From NCBI RefSeq assembly GCF_008831285.2, contig NC_045143.1, forward strand, positions 13,195,214 to 13,259,213: 64,000 nucleotides of DNA, read 5' to 3'. The position numbers were made by a program, and so were the translations under genes. This stretch comes from Nymphaea colorata. Lineage: Eukaryota > Streptophyta > Magnoliopsida > Nymphaeales > Nymphaeaceae. The notes under the pieces are model-generated. The model saw only the letters and a list, made by a program, of their open reading frames with translations, was not told where the DNA came from and ran no database searches. Shown piece by piece: positions 10,243 through 22,850 of this stretch. Each line of letters starts with the position of its first letter. Position 1 is the stretch's first letter.

Positions 10243-13205
10243 AAGAAGCCATTTAGAAATGCTAACTTTACGTCAAACTAAAAAGACCAACCATTTCATA
10301 TGAGCTGCTAATGCCAAAATAATTCTAACAGTTTTAACACGTGCATTAGTAAAGAAGTTTATAAAGAATCTGCCCAACAATCTTAGCATACCTTTTCTCG
10401 ATGTACCTTTATATTTTTGCATGCTCCCATCAACATTATATTTTACTTTTTAAACTCATTTCACACCAATGACACTTTGGTTATCTAATAGATTTATAGT
10501 TCCCAAGTGTCATTCCTTTCAATGGTTGTCATTTCTTCTTTCATGGATTTTCTCCATTCTTAGTTTTCACAAGCATTTTCATTGCAAGTTGGTTCTGCGA
10601 TTAACAAAGGTAGTACACAAATATAAATATCATTAATTATAGGTGAATGAAAGAGACCCACTACCTGGTTGAAGGCCGAAGCCCCCACCTAACTCCTTAT
10701 CCCTCTAGGATACAAAGCCCACTTTTTGACACATTCTCCTTCTCTTTCTTGGATGACTATTGTTGTCTATAATAGGTCCAACATCATGGTCTTTTTGGGA
10801 TCTTCATGAAAATGATGTCCTTGATGGAGGTTGCGATGCATCGCCTTTTTCAAACTCATATGGCTCTTCTGCATCATTCTCGATAACCAGATGCTCATTT
10901 TATTGTCTAACTTCCAAAATTTGCTTTCATAAAAAACATCTTGCTGAATAATAAGTGTTTTGGTATCTGGGTTGCATAATAGATTATCTTTTTATAACAT
11001 CTAAATATCCAACAAATATTTGTTTTCCATTTTTTCTATTCGACTTATATGCACACCTAAATCAATTAAAGCATAAAAAATACACTTGAAAACACACAAA
11101 TTGCTCACACTAGGTTTGCATTTCTATTAAGCTTTATAGGGTGTTCGATTGCATGTTGCTTAGTTGGTGAGACGTTAAGAAGATAAACTATAGTAACCAC
11201 TGCTTTTACCTAAAAATCATTTGCAATGTAGGTCTCACTCAACATGTTCTTAGCCATTTTTACCATAGTTCTGTTCTTTCACTCAGCTATGTCACTTTGG
11301 TAAGCATTCTTCTTTATTGTCAATTGCCTACAAATTTCATTCCTTTAGTAAAATTTATTAAAAACATTAGATAAAATCCTCTATCTATGCACAAACAATT
11401 TATAGGTTAATTTCTGGCTTTTTATGTAAAAACTCTGAACTATTGAAAAATTTCAAGAACTTTTGACTTTTGGGTAAGAAAATATACTCACTTCATACGA
11501 GTAAAATCATCAACAAATAATAGAAAATATCTACTAGTGTTCAAATATCAAGTATTCATAGACTCACATATGTCTACATGAACTAGTTCAAGAGGTTTTA
11601 TGACGATTCATGCCTTTTTAAGGGGAAAATTATATGATGTTGCTTCCTGCACAGGCATCCTTCACAAATCCTATCACTACATGTGATACGAGGCAGACCT
11701 AAAACCATGTTTTTATTATTCAATAAATTCAGCTCATTATAATGTAAGTGTCCATATCTTAAATGTCAAACTAAGATATTTTATCAATATCATTAAATAA
11801 AACAACTTCATGTATATATGAAAATTCAAGATGAAACATTTTGTTTGAAGCCATTTTCACTATGATAAAATGCTTACAATCTAATTTCTCTTTCTTGATT
11901 TTTCATGTTCCACATTAAAGTTAAAGAAATAACCATTCTCTAGCAACTGCCCAACACTCAATAGATTGTAAGATAAACTAAATATGTAATAAATTTCATG
12001 GATTAGTTTTGTACTGCCTGATTTAGTCTTAACTTCAATAATTCATTTACCTACACTTTGCACTTGTTTGTTATTTCCAAGTTGCACATACAATTTCAAA
12101 GATTCATCAATATGGTAAAAGAGGTTTTTTCACCTATCATGTGGTAACACTACATCTATCATATAGAAACCACATAGGATCAACTTCAGATTTTGAATGA
12201 GCAAGGACAAATTAACCTGATTACTTTCTTCTTGTTCTTCAGTAACATTTAGCTTTTTTTTTCTGGTTTCTCACTGCACTTCACTTTGACATGCCCATAT
12301 TTCTTGCATAAGTAACATTGGTTGACTTTGTAATTTGACATTTAATTGCTCTCACTATTAATACCTTACTGATTAGCATCAAATCTTCCATGGCCATGAC
12401 CACCATATCTACTTCTGCCTTTTTTCTCTACCTATATACTTGCTATCAGACATATTTTTGTCATCTTTTTTTTATTGTTAAAAAATTCTACCTTAGCTAA
12501 AATGCATGCTTAATAATTTTTTATAGACTTATTTAACCTGGTTTCATGTGCTAAAAAGAAATCATCAATTCATGAACAGAATAAATATCCATATCTTTAT
12601 ATTCCTCCATAACAACTATGACATGAACAAACTACGGAAAAAAAATTTCTACTACCTTTTTATTCTCAATTGTGTTTCCAAAGGTTTTCATTTGATATAT
12701 AATATTAGATATTCTACAGATTTTTGAGAAAAAAAATGTTAGATGGACTCATTTTCTTTCATTAGCAATGCCTCTCAAATTCTCTATGCAGAAATGAAAT
12801 TTTATTCTCATGATCTTACTATCTCCATGGTAGGCTTTTTCCAAAATATTTCAAGTCTCATTTGACTTGGTGATTGCTGCAATATGAGGAAAGATGTTTT
12901 CAAATTGCTACAAAGCAAGAACAATGTTTGCATCCTTCTTGCATGTTTCCTTTAGTTCATTTGAAAACTGTGCCACTTCGTCTTCAACTTGATCCCAAAG
13001 ATCTTATGATATGAAAAACATTTTTATCTTAATACCCAAAAATTCATAATTTTCTCCACGAAAAATAAGTACCAATCTGTGTGAAAGGTTGAAAGAAGTA
13101 TTCAAATTCATACCATTTGACGACAGAATTGAACCAAGTGTTTATGAACAATCTCAAGAACTGGCTTTAGTTGCAGTCCTTGCGACGTACAAATGTGCGC
13201 AACTC
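10243..13205 (-). pseudogene. Ty1/copia Gag-Pol polyprotein remnant
   Basis: On the minus strand copia domains can be followed in order. Gag lies at about 13,130-12,400 (ENYEFWVLR; a broken form of the conserved IFPHIAA..S block). A CCHC zinc knuckle, CYLCKKYGHVKVKC, lies near 12,325-12,284. The integrase end lies at about 11,340-10,900, including a conserved FVGY motif. Reverse transcriptase starts at about 10,600 (EWRKSMKEEMTTIERNDTWEL) and runs to FDVKLAFLNGF at 10,243, where it stops abruptly. Stops and frameshifts are frequent. The second half of RT, RNase H and the 3' LTR are missing. A degenerate primer-binding site and the 5' LTR lie immediately upstream (13,212-13,627). Confidence 0.75.
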
Positions 13206-13211
13206 GACTAT

Positions 13212-13226
13212 GCTTTGATATTACAA
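13212..13226 (-). other. Degenerate primer-binding site of the copia element
   Basis: On the minus strand the bases next to the LTR read TTGTAATATCAAAGC. This is the usual initiator-Met tRNA site (TGGTATCAGAGC) with a few transitions. Its position directly inside the LTR end supports the LTR call. Confidence 0.55.
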
Positions 13227-13627
13227 TGTTGGAAAAAAACAAAAACTTCTGACACAACATTATGAAACCTCAAAAGTAATTCCTTTGATTAGGAAAAAAA
13301 AAGACAAAATTATCAATAATACACTCAACTCATACACACATCTCAACTCCTTCTTGGTGTACAATAACACATACCCAAGACCACTATTTATAACCCAAGA
13401 CGACCCATAATCTCTCTCCTACGTAATGATGGCATAAAGTCATGCTATAAACTCCACTACATTCATGTCACTAAAACATGACATTAAGACATCATAAGCT
13501 CCTCATAACCTATGTAATTTACCCTACCATCACATTAAAACCATTCATTACGTAGCCATAAACATCAAAATGCAACAAATTTGCACTTCAATAAATGAAA
13601 AATAAAACACCTGCCCACCACTTAACA
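13227..13627 (-). repeat. 5' LTR of the copia element
   Basis: On the minus strand this segment begins TGTTAAGTGGTGGGCAGG and ends TTTTTCCAACA, so it has TG...CA ends. It is followed at once by the degenerate primer-binding site. Length is 401 bp. No second copy was found, consistent with truncation of the element at 10,243. Confidence 0.55.
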
Positions 13628-14980
13628 TGCCTAATACTCTCCCCTATGCTGATTACTTCATTCGTTTGGCATGGTTTGCATCACTTTTTCTATCGTTTTC
13701 TCTGTTTTATTTAGAACTCGGGTAGGTGAATGAATTATAGTCATTGTTTTTTAGTTTAATAATTTGAGTACTCTACTAATTTTGTTTTTATATTTTAGGG
13801 TTTTAAGCTCAGCAAAAGTTGTGGATATTTTTGGAGCACAATTTAAGATATTTCATGACCCAAATGCATGTTTTTGAGGATTTCTTTGTCTAATTTTATT
13901 TTCGATGTAAAACAATGGCAAGAATTTTAAAAAAATATGAAACAACTTATGACTATCCAAAATTACTCTGGTTGTCCCAAATGAGAAGTCTTTTTGTAAT
14001 TTCATCAAATTGTGGATAGATCTAGAATTATCAGTATGATCTCATTCTCTATCCTGGTCTAAAGATCCAAAACTGAATGGGTTTGGACTGAGTCAAGATT
14101 CATATCTCCATTGGATTTGCTTCAAAGCACAAAACCACCCCAATTTCTTCCTTTTTTAGCTCCAATTTTTGGTGAAATTTACACCTAATAATTTAGTAGT
14201 TCATGTAGCATGTCACATGTAATGTCATCTCGTGTTAGACTATTAACTAAGTTCTTATAACAAGCATTAGACTGGTGGCTCCCAAACTAATTGGCTTTTG
14301 GGTATTGGATGTGTAGCACCTCTCAAGCTTAGCTATTGAAGCTCAATAGGCGTCACTTATAAAGACTAGACAATGCATTTGGCCTCATAGTTGCCTCTTT
14401 CAATAGGCCACATTCTCTTAAGCTTATGACAATACCCCCACCATCCAATGGCAACTACAAGACTCAAAACAACTATATTTTCCCTTTTCTTTTTCACTAT
14501 TTTCCATTGTTTAATTTGTGCATAACCATGCATGATCATACAAGCAATTCAATCGAGACTTAAACTCTCATTTGTTGCCATTTCATCAAAATCAACAACA
14601 ATCACTCATTGTATATCAAATTTCAGAAAAATTATTCATAGAGGGTTTAGAGTTCTTAAAATTATTAAATTCTACCAAAAGCAATCCATAAGAACAAAAA
14701 AAAAAAAAATTTTGTAGCCCTATTTATATAAAAGATTCAAATTGCATGGTTGTCATTCAATAACAACAAAATGTAGAAAACAAAAATAAAATATATAAAC
14801 TAAACCTCAACTACTATGATATGGTTATAATACACCACTCATCCCTACTCAACTTGGAAACTCATACAAGTACACTCCTAGCCCTTAGGATTCCTAATAG
14901 GTTGACTAACAAATTACCCTCAGGTTTACTAGCTATTGCTTTTGCTAACTGGCCAAATTTTAATTCTAGTTAGCAATAGA
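13628..14980. other. Intergenic, no supported gene
   Basis: AT-rich DNA between the copia LTR and the gypsy gag remnant. A short open frame at 14,532-14,717 has no motif and runs into an A-rich stretch. Part of this may be the decayed pol of the gypsy element to the right, but I cannot read domains in it. Confidence 0.5.
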
Positions 14981-14984
14981 TTTA

Positions 14985-16012
14985 ATGCAAGAGCCTAGCA
15001 CTATGTTGCACTTCTCAAACACATTAAAATTTGATAATTTCATTTCTTCAAATGTCTGGAAAAGCTTCTCCTCCTTGGATGATTGTTGTAATGATGCAAG
15101 ATGACTAACGGGTTGATAATTGGATGATTGTTGAGGATAAATTGGCCTTTTAGAAGTTTGTATTGGTGTACCATGCCAAACCTATTAGACATGAGATGTA
15201 TGCACAAGGGATTAATGGTTGCAATAAAAGTTTGATTGGCTTTGTGAGCTTGAGTTAGAAATGGTAGTAAATGGGTCATTCATGGGTCTAACAAAATGAT
15301 GATCCCAGAAATTTAGGGTATTGAGCTGCTGAAGGGCTCTCCATAGTTGTGCTAGTGCTGATAAAGCACAAGATTCACAAGCTTGAGTAGAGTTTGTAAG
15401 AAATTGGTCGACTTTTTAAGCCAATAGGCCCACTTTTTTTTATCAACACAAAAATAGAAGAAAGATCTAGGGCACCACCCTTCTTGGGCATAGCCCTATC
15501 ATCACAGGAAGAGAAGGATGCATGATGTAGGAATTTCCTACCAGCATGTCAAAAAGTTGACTTCTTCACCCTCACTTTTAATCATATATGCCTCCATACA
15601 AGGAATTCATAATCTAACGGTTATATTCAAGCAATCCATCACAGAAGCTGCATATGAATTACCATTTAGGCACTTGGTGGGGAAACATGTGGGGGAGCTC
15701 TTTCATCCTTTCCTAGGTTTCATGAAATTGCTCACCCTTCATCTCCAAAAAAGTAATGATAGCACACCTGAACTGATTCGTTCTACCTATAGGAAAGTTT
15801 TTCTTCAAAAATTCCATCAGAAACTAATCTCAATTTTGTAACTAAATCCAAAATCTTCAACCAATGTTTCGCTTTTTCCTTCAAAGAAAATGGAGACAAC
15901 ATCATCTTTAGTGTGTCTCGAAGGCATTGAGCATGACAATTGAGCAAATCTCTTGTACTCATTGAGGTGCCTATAGTGATGTTCATGTGAAAGGTTGTAG
16001 AGAAATGGTAGT
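14985..16012 (-). pseudogene. Ty3/gypsy Gag remnant (Athila/Tat-like)
   Basis: Minus-strand reading gives the characteristic retrotransposon Gag block LSPFSLKEKAKHWLKIL (near 15,900-15,850). Downstream comes a shifted frame with an EQFHETWERMKELPHMFPHQ-like block (near 15,740-15,670). A Gln/Asn/Pro-rich tail follows down to about 15,000. The arrangement matches the Gag of long plant gypsy elements of the Athila/Tat group. Several stops and frameshifts interrupt it, and no protease or RT was recognised to the left. Confidence 0.65.
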
Positions 16013-19000
16013 AACATTTGAATTAGATTGGTCTTGATTTATTATTAAGGCACTCCAATTGTGGGTCTTCTAATAGTGAAGGCCCACTGATACTAAGTGC
16101 GAATGAAATATGCTCTTGAGGTACAAATCAGATCATTTGGGTTTGTACTATGCATTAACCATTAGATATATGCATTCATCCATGTTTGGATGTTTAAATG
16201 TCATTTTTATTTTGTTTTAGGTGAAAAGCCTTTGGTTCAAATTGCACTAGAAAGTAGGACCAAATGGCCAAAGATAGAGACATCTGGTGTTCTGGATAAA
16301 AAAATACAAGAGGATTGGATCCAGATCCATTCCTAAAAGGTTACGATGGGTCCAATTCTAGATGTACCTAAGTATACGAAACTAGTGATACATGTGAGAG
16401 AATTGAAGAAATTGTTCAAAAGCCCTAGAAGATGGCACTTATAGTATTTTAGAAGATACACGGAGCTTTTGAGTTCCTTTATAATTTCTATAAGTTCTTA
16501 CAAATTTTTCACAAGCATCATTCAATTTGCTACATACAAAAGGCAAACAATTCATAGGAATGGTATGTCCTTAATCGGAGCACAAATCCAGCATTGTTGC
16601 TTCTCTTCATGTGTTCATTTTGGCTATTAAACTGTTTTACCATCTGTTATCCCATAGCTATCTTTTCCTCTCTCACGGAATTTCTTCTTATTCTTTTTCT
16701 GCCACCTTTCCTTAAATGTCCATGATATCTCGATTGTGTTATTTCCATGCTGGCTTGCTGGTTTTTGCATGGATTTGGGATGAAGTAGCATGAAGGAATG
16801 AGTTTCAATCCAGTTTTGGCTTCACCAATCACCCTCTAGGGCACCTGCATTCCTTTGTGTCACACAAACTATTTTGTATAAGAGCATCATCATCATTTGT
16901 TAATTTACTACCAAAATAAGTTAAATCAAGTGTTGTTGAGTTTATTAATTAGGGTTATGATTAATATAAGTAATCTCATATTGCATAAGTTACAACAACT
17001 TTTATTGGCATTTCATAAGTTCATTCAAAGTCACTTGTATAGACTATGTTGCATCCCATGTCAATCATTAGTTGCCATGTCTTGGAATGGATTGAATTAT
17101 TAGATTCATTTCAATTTAGAACTTCACATTCACATTAGTGTTTAGATGCATTTTATAATTGTATTTCGTTTGATGATTAACTTAGGCTTGCATTGGGTGT
17201 TTTTAGCTGCAGCTCCATTATAGAAGGTGCAGCTTGGCCCTCAATTAGGTTTGGATAAATTGTATTGGCTGTTAGTGATATTTGGTAGCGGTGAAGTTGT
17301 AATTTAACTGAAATGTCTTAGCTTCAAGGAACTAGTTCCTATGACATAAGGGGGGGAGTCAAATCTACTGGGCTTGGATAAACCTACATCCTCTTTTAGA
17401 ATTTCTCTCTAGGGTGGGTGATTTTTCTTGCACACTTACTATTTTCCCAAGTTAATTCTTGTGTCCTCTAATTTAGCTAAGGAAATTCTAGGTTTAGTTG
17501 TATTTTTACCTTAGGATATTTTATCAAGGTAACTTAGGTTATTTGCATTGCATCTCACCAGTTAGGATATTTATTTGTTGTTTGCATTATATAATTAATA
17601 ATTAATTACTTAGGATAATTTTGGAATTAGGTTTTGAATTTAAAGGGTTCTTCTAGAACATGGGATCCACTTTACCAAGGTCATCCATACCCTCTAGGGA
17701 GGCCACTCTTTTCTAAATTTTCCCTCATTTCATCATCATCCATCTCATTTTGTTGTAATTTCATTTAACCTAAGATGATCATCAATACATGTGTTTCATT
17801 ACATTTCATTTATACTAGTCTCATGCTGCATTTCATTAATTTAGTTACATTTCATTGCATCTAATGTAGTAATTGTATTTAGTGTTAATTTTGAATTTCA
17901 TTTTCTCAAACCCAAGTGGAACCCCTTCTAAGGTGACATGGAATTGTATCATTGACACAAGAATTCCAGCAAGGTAGGTTGGTAGTTCTCTTTTTATATT
18001 TCTTTTCTTTATGTTGTACAAGTAATGTATGTTAGGACTTTGCTTATTTGATAGTTTTGCATTGTGTTTTAGGGCATTTCATGTTTCAATTGAATTTTCA
18101 AAGTGTTTGTGTCATAGAGTCTGGTTTAGTCTATAGTTCCTTCTATTAGTGCTTGATTGACTTCTCATGTAGGTTTATCTGATGTTGCAAGAAACTAAGG
18201 TTCTTGTAAAATTTTACAATTGATTCATGTAGATTGAAAGAGAATTTGATTTCCAATTTTATACCTTCCTGGTTGATGTGTCTGCTATCCCGAGGCCAAA
18301 TTTCACGCAAATTTAGATCTGATTGGTCCAGGTTTTGGGTGACAATCTACAGTTTGCTTTTGTACTATTTAAGCTCATTATATAATGTAACCTGGACTCT
18401 ATCTAACTTAAAACACTTATATCTTTTGATTTTAAAAGGTTTTTGAGTTGTGTAAATTGAGATGGATTCTCAAATGTGTTAGGAATAGAATAAGACCAAA
18501 TTTTTTCATTTTAGACAATGTTTTCCCCAAATTACATATCTAAAACATTTCCATAAGTCAAGTTAAGCACTATAGGGGTAGTTTAGGGGTTTCATATGTC
18601 TATGCATAATTTCTCAATTTTTTTCAATGTGTTCTATAGAGGGTCAAATGTATGTTTTGTTTTGTGTTTAATTTAAGTTTTCAATTATTTGTAAATATTT
18701 TTGTGTGAATATTTCATTAGTTTTGTAGAATCGCTTATTTTCTAGTGTTTTGCTAGTTGATAGTAGGCATATTGTGTCATAGTGGATGAGTGGTGCTTGC
18801 TTGGTTTTGTTTCTATTTAATAAGTGTGTGAACTTTTTTTTTTAGCTTCATGTTGTGACCCGTTGAAGGCATTATTTAAAGAAAGCACTGCATGCTTAAG
18901 GTGGAATTTGAATTTATTTGGCAAGATTTGACTAGAAGACCTTGAGTTTATTACGGTCATGTAAGGACTTCATTGTTTGCTTTGTTTTGACTTTATTTGA

Positions 19001-20955
19001 AGTGTTTGAATTTGTGAACTTGTGTGACTTTGTTGCCAAGTATTATGGTTGAGTGCATTAATCTTTATCCCATCTCTTGTGGTTTCAACCAGATTTACCA
19101 CTACAGAGGAAGTTCAAAATAATAATTGTTGTGTGACTTCTACTAGTTTTCATGGAAAAATATACTTTAAAAGCACTTCATTGTAAAAACTGCAGTAGGA
19201 TTCATATTGTCAACCATTTTGTAGCATCCTGATTTTTAGGTGCAATTTATCTTATTTTTTACTGAATTATTAGGTGTTTAACACCTAATTTCTTATGTTT
19301 GTCAACGACATCATGCCACTAGGTAGAGCTTGTTTTGAGTTTCTAAAGATGCAAATTCGGCTAAAATTGGATATCTAGGATGGGAAATAGTCCATTTGAA
19401 ACTCGAGTCCTTTAGCATGTGTCTGTCATACATGAAATCCACCATCCAAGTGGCTTCCTATTTTTTATTTTTGAAAAAAATCAACAGGACCAAAGTCCCT
19501 ATTTTCAAATGGAAAATCATGATTAGAATAAGTGGATTTCTATCCACCCACGAGGGGTGTGATCGAAATCCACAGTAGATTTATTTGTCTATTAGGGCTT
19601 TGTAAATCCATGGTAGATATATTAGTGCACTCTTTTCTTCTTTCGTCTACTGCCAAACCAGAGCTTGCTAAAGCAAAATTCCCATTCGCACCACCCTTGT
19701 AAAAGATCGGTCCAGGTACTTAAGCATCTCTCTCTCTCTCTATTGTTACTTTCTCTTATTGCAGGCAGCCATCACCAGCATGTGATGCCTACATTTTCCC
19801 TCTTGGCAGCCATCCGCATGGGTTATACCCCTTTCGATGCCTATGTTGCCTTGGTTTTTTTCCTTTATTTATAAAAACCCTACTCTTTTTTTTGTTGATC
19901 ATTTTTTGTTTCCCTAATTTGCATTTGCAGTATTCTTGTGTTGAAGTGGTTTGTTTGTTGTCGGTTGTAGCTTTTATTTATGGAAATTATTGTGAAAGCT
20001 TGTTGTCAGTTTGAGTCTTGAGAATGTTGACATTTACCTTGATTGATTTGTTCTAGCATGCAATGCTTGGTATTTGTTTGTTTGAGTATCAATAAGGTTT
20101 ATTTGTTTTCCCTTCTATGGAAATTGTTTTACCTGCACACTATTGCTTTGTTGTTCCATTTGTTAGATCTTTCTTCAGTTGCCATTGTAAATTTGGTTGA
20201 GCGCCTACACTATGGAGAAGTGCGTGAATGGTAACAAGGTTCAGTATCTTGGTGGTTAATTGCCGATTTTCACCTTGACCAGAATGAACAAGGAAGCAGA
20301 CAAGCTTTTTACCACAAATGGCTGGGTTGCCATCTTTGGTGTTTTTCTTTGGAGGCATCTTTGGGTTGCCATGGTGTTAGTTTTTCAAGTGGGTTGTTGT
20401 GGTGTGCACAAAATTATACCAGCATCACTTTGATAGAATAGAGCACATATTTGTTTAGGGATAGATCGAGCTATTTGCTAACAACATAGGCAATTGGTAT
20501 ACTAGCACATAGGGTAAGTCACACCAGATGCTGAATACATTGGCAAAACTTATTTCACCTATGATTCACTTCTACTACACTATGTTTTGTACGAATTGTA
20601 TATTGAGAATAACATCATCACATGAGACATTGTTTTATACTTCTCGTGATGCTATTTTTTTAGAATGATCTCTACTCTGTAGATCCAATCCATGAAGGCA
20701 TGCATGGTGAGAAGGGATGGTGAGGAGCCCAATGTAATTTTGCCTATGGCTAACTATCCAACTAAAGTTGATTTTTCATCCAATGTGACCCAAGAGCAAC
20801 CCCATACCATCAAATTATTGAGCTTAAAACAATCTCCAACATTGCCTAAACACAATGAAATAGAAGTACTATTGACCAAGACACGCACCATCGGTTAGGA
20901 GGTCCGCATGTTCCTTTGGAGAAGCTTCAAGTTATCTATAGTTGAAATTTAAAAT
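16013..20955. other. Intergenic, repetitive-looking, no supported gene
   Basis: About 4.9 kb of AT-rich sequence. The part next to the gypsy gag probably contains that element's leader and LTR, but I could not define LTR ends. Open frames at 16,647-16,832, 16,897-17,103, 18,234-18,446, 19,396-19,578, 19,665-19,874, 20,043-20,358 and 20,692-20,898 show no domain or splice context. Confidence 0.5.
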
Positions 20956-20959
20956 GAAT

Positions 20960-22330
20960 GATGAATTAAGAGCATTGCTAAAAAAAAAATGTTGTTGTCA
21001 GTTAATCTACCCACCAGAAAAATGACTATAGGATGTTGGTTGATGGATAAACTTAAGTAAACAATGATATGAGAATAGGAATAGATATCATAGGGACATC
21101 AACTCCTGTGATGAAAAATGAGTTTTGTAGCATTCTTGTTTCTATTGCTACTAATGAAAATTGGAGTTTGTTCCATTTGATGTAAAGAATGCTTCTGTCC
21201 ATGGCAATTTGGAGGAAGAAGTTCATATGATCCCCTCCCTAGGGTACAATTATGAAGTAGGAAAGTTTGCGAACACCAAAAAACTATCTATTGGTGAAAG
21301 CAATTGCCTCATGTATTGTTTTCCAATCAGGTCCTTGCTGCAATTGGGTTCAAATGAGGTAATTTTGATCATACAACGTTTGCCACTCATAGTACTATTC
21401 AAGGCATAATTATTCTCGTGGTGTATGTGATAATATAATTATGAAAAGTGGTAATGAGAAAATAACGCAAAATCTTAAAACAATTTTTTTTTACAAGTTT
21501 GAAACGAACAACCTTTAAAAGTTGAAATACTTTCTAGGTATGAAGAAGTTCATTGTCATAAAGGGATTTCTTGAGCCAGAGAAACTATATCTTGGATCTT
21601 CTAAAAGACACATGTACGATGGTTTCAAAGTGGTAGAGACTCTCTTGAAGCAAACTATAAGCTAAAAAAAAAGATGGTAAAAAAGTTAACAATCTTGGTT
21701 GCGTTTAAAGATTAATAGGGAAATTGATTTATTTGATTATCATATCTTATGATATAGCTTATATTGCTAACATAATGTAATTTTTTGATACATGAAAGGA
21801 GGTCTAGGCTAAAGAATTCTTATGAGAAGAAACAACAACTTGGAGGTTGTTGGATATTCTGATGTCAGTTAGGTTGGAGATCCAAATGACTGATGATCAA
21901 TGACTGGATTTTGCTTGCTTATTAGATTATTTGGCTGCTAGCAAAGAAAAAAACAAATTGTGGTTGCTGCCAAGATGAAGTATAGAGAAATTGTGTTTTG
22001 CACTTGTGAATTAATTTGGATCAAGTCTTTAATGTGGAATATAGGAATCAAAGTTGCACAATATGTAAGCTCAAATGAAATAATACGGCTGCTATTCGTT
22101 TTGGAGATAACATGTGTTCGGTGAGAAATCTAAGCATATTAAAGTTGATTCTTTTCAAAATAAGATTCAAGAAAAGGAATCCACACATCTCATTGATGTT
22201 CTTGCTAAATTGTTGCAACATGACAAAGATCTTACATGTGTATCCAGTTGGCACACATCGTTGCATACACTCCTACTTGAGGGAGAGCGTGCTATATGTT
22301 TTGTTGATTCTTTGTACTTAGTAGTGGCAT
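20960..22330 (+). pseudogene. Ty1/copia reverse transcriptase and RNase H remnant
   Basis: Plus-strand fragments follow the copia order. The RT start is near 20,960-21,060 (PPEK..IGCW). The block around NENWSLFHL and VKNASVHGNLEEEVHM is at 21,150-21,230. LKYFLGMKKFIV and EKLYLGSSKRHMYD lie at 21,520-21,620. RLIGKLIYL and DIAYIANIM lie at 21,700-21,775. RNase H pieces (LEVVGYSDVS, GDPND, CELIWIKSL) lie at 21,840-22,030, and KSKHIKVDSF follows near 22,130. Stops and frameshifts are many. No LTRs were found, and gag and integrase are absent or unrecognisable. Its frame damage differs from the minus-strand copia at 10.2-13.6 kb, so it is a separate element. Confidence 0.75.
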
Positions 22331-22376
22331 AATATTTTATAGGATATTTTTTAAAACCAAATCTCATTGTTGTTAT

Positions 22377-22850
22377 AGTATCCTGGCCTACTCCCACACT
22401 GAGTTCGGGCTCTTTATATGACAGATCATAACCTGCCCTCTAGTACTTTTGATTCCAATCCTAAAAAAAGCTGAGAACTAAGACACTTAACTGTGTAACC
22501 AATCCACTTATAAATCCTTGAGCATTTTCTACAATCTTCAATACAAGTCTAAACTTATCAAAATGGAGTGTTAGACTCTACCCTCCTTAAGGCACACACG
22601 TATTCGTGTATGACACTATAGGTCTGATGTTGAATAGGCTCAGATACCATTATAACAACTCATTTCACTTCCACACCTGGGATGGACTCTTGGTCTGGTG
22701 AATCTCAACCTATCTCCTAGCCAGTCCAATTTTAGCACTCTAAAAGCTAGGAACTAGGTAATCAACTACTTAACTGGTCCTTTTTATAAGTCCTTTAAGA
22801 TTTCTCACGATCTTAAATACATGACTAAATTTCTCAAAGCTGGGTCTACA
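22377..22850 (-). mobile_element. TRIM-like miniature LTR element (putative)
   Basis: Two diverged direct repeats of about 195 bp (about 22,377-22,571 and 22,651-22,850) share blocks such as gctgagaactaa / gctaggaactag, the acttaactg core, acttataaatcctt / ttataagtccttt and a following catcttaaatac-like block. The 80 bp between them reads, on the minus strand, ATGGTATCTGAGCCT next to the right repeat (an initiator-Met tRNA primer site). It also reads a purine run, TTAAGGAGGGTA, next to the left repeat (a polypurine tract). Short LTRs, a tiny non-coding interior, a PBS and a PPT are the definition of a TRIM. Divergence suggests an old insertion. Repeat ends are approximate and no target duplication was fixed. 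Confidence 0.55.
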
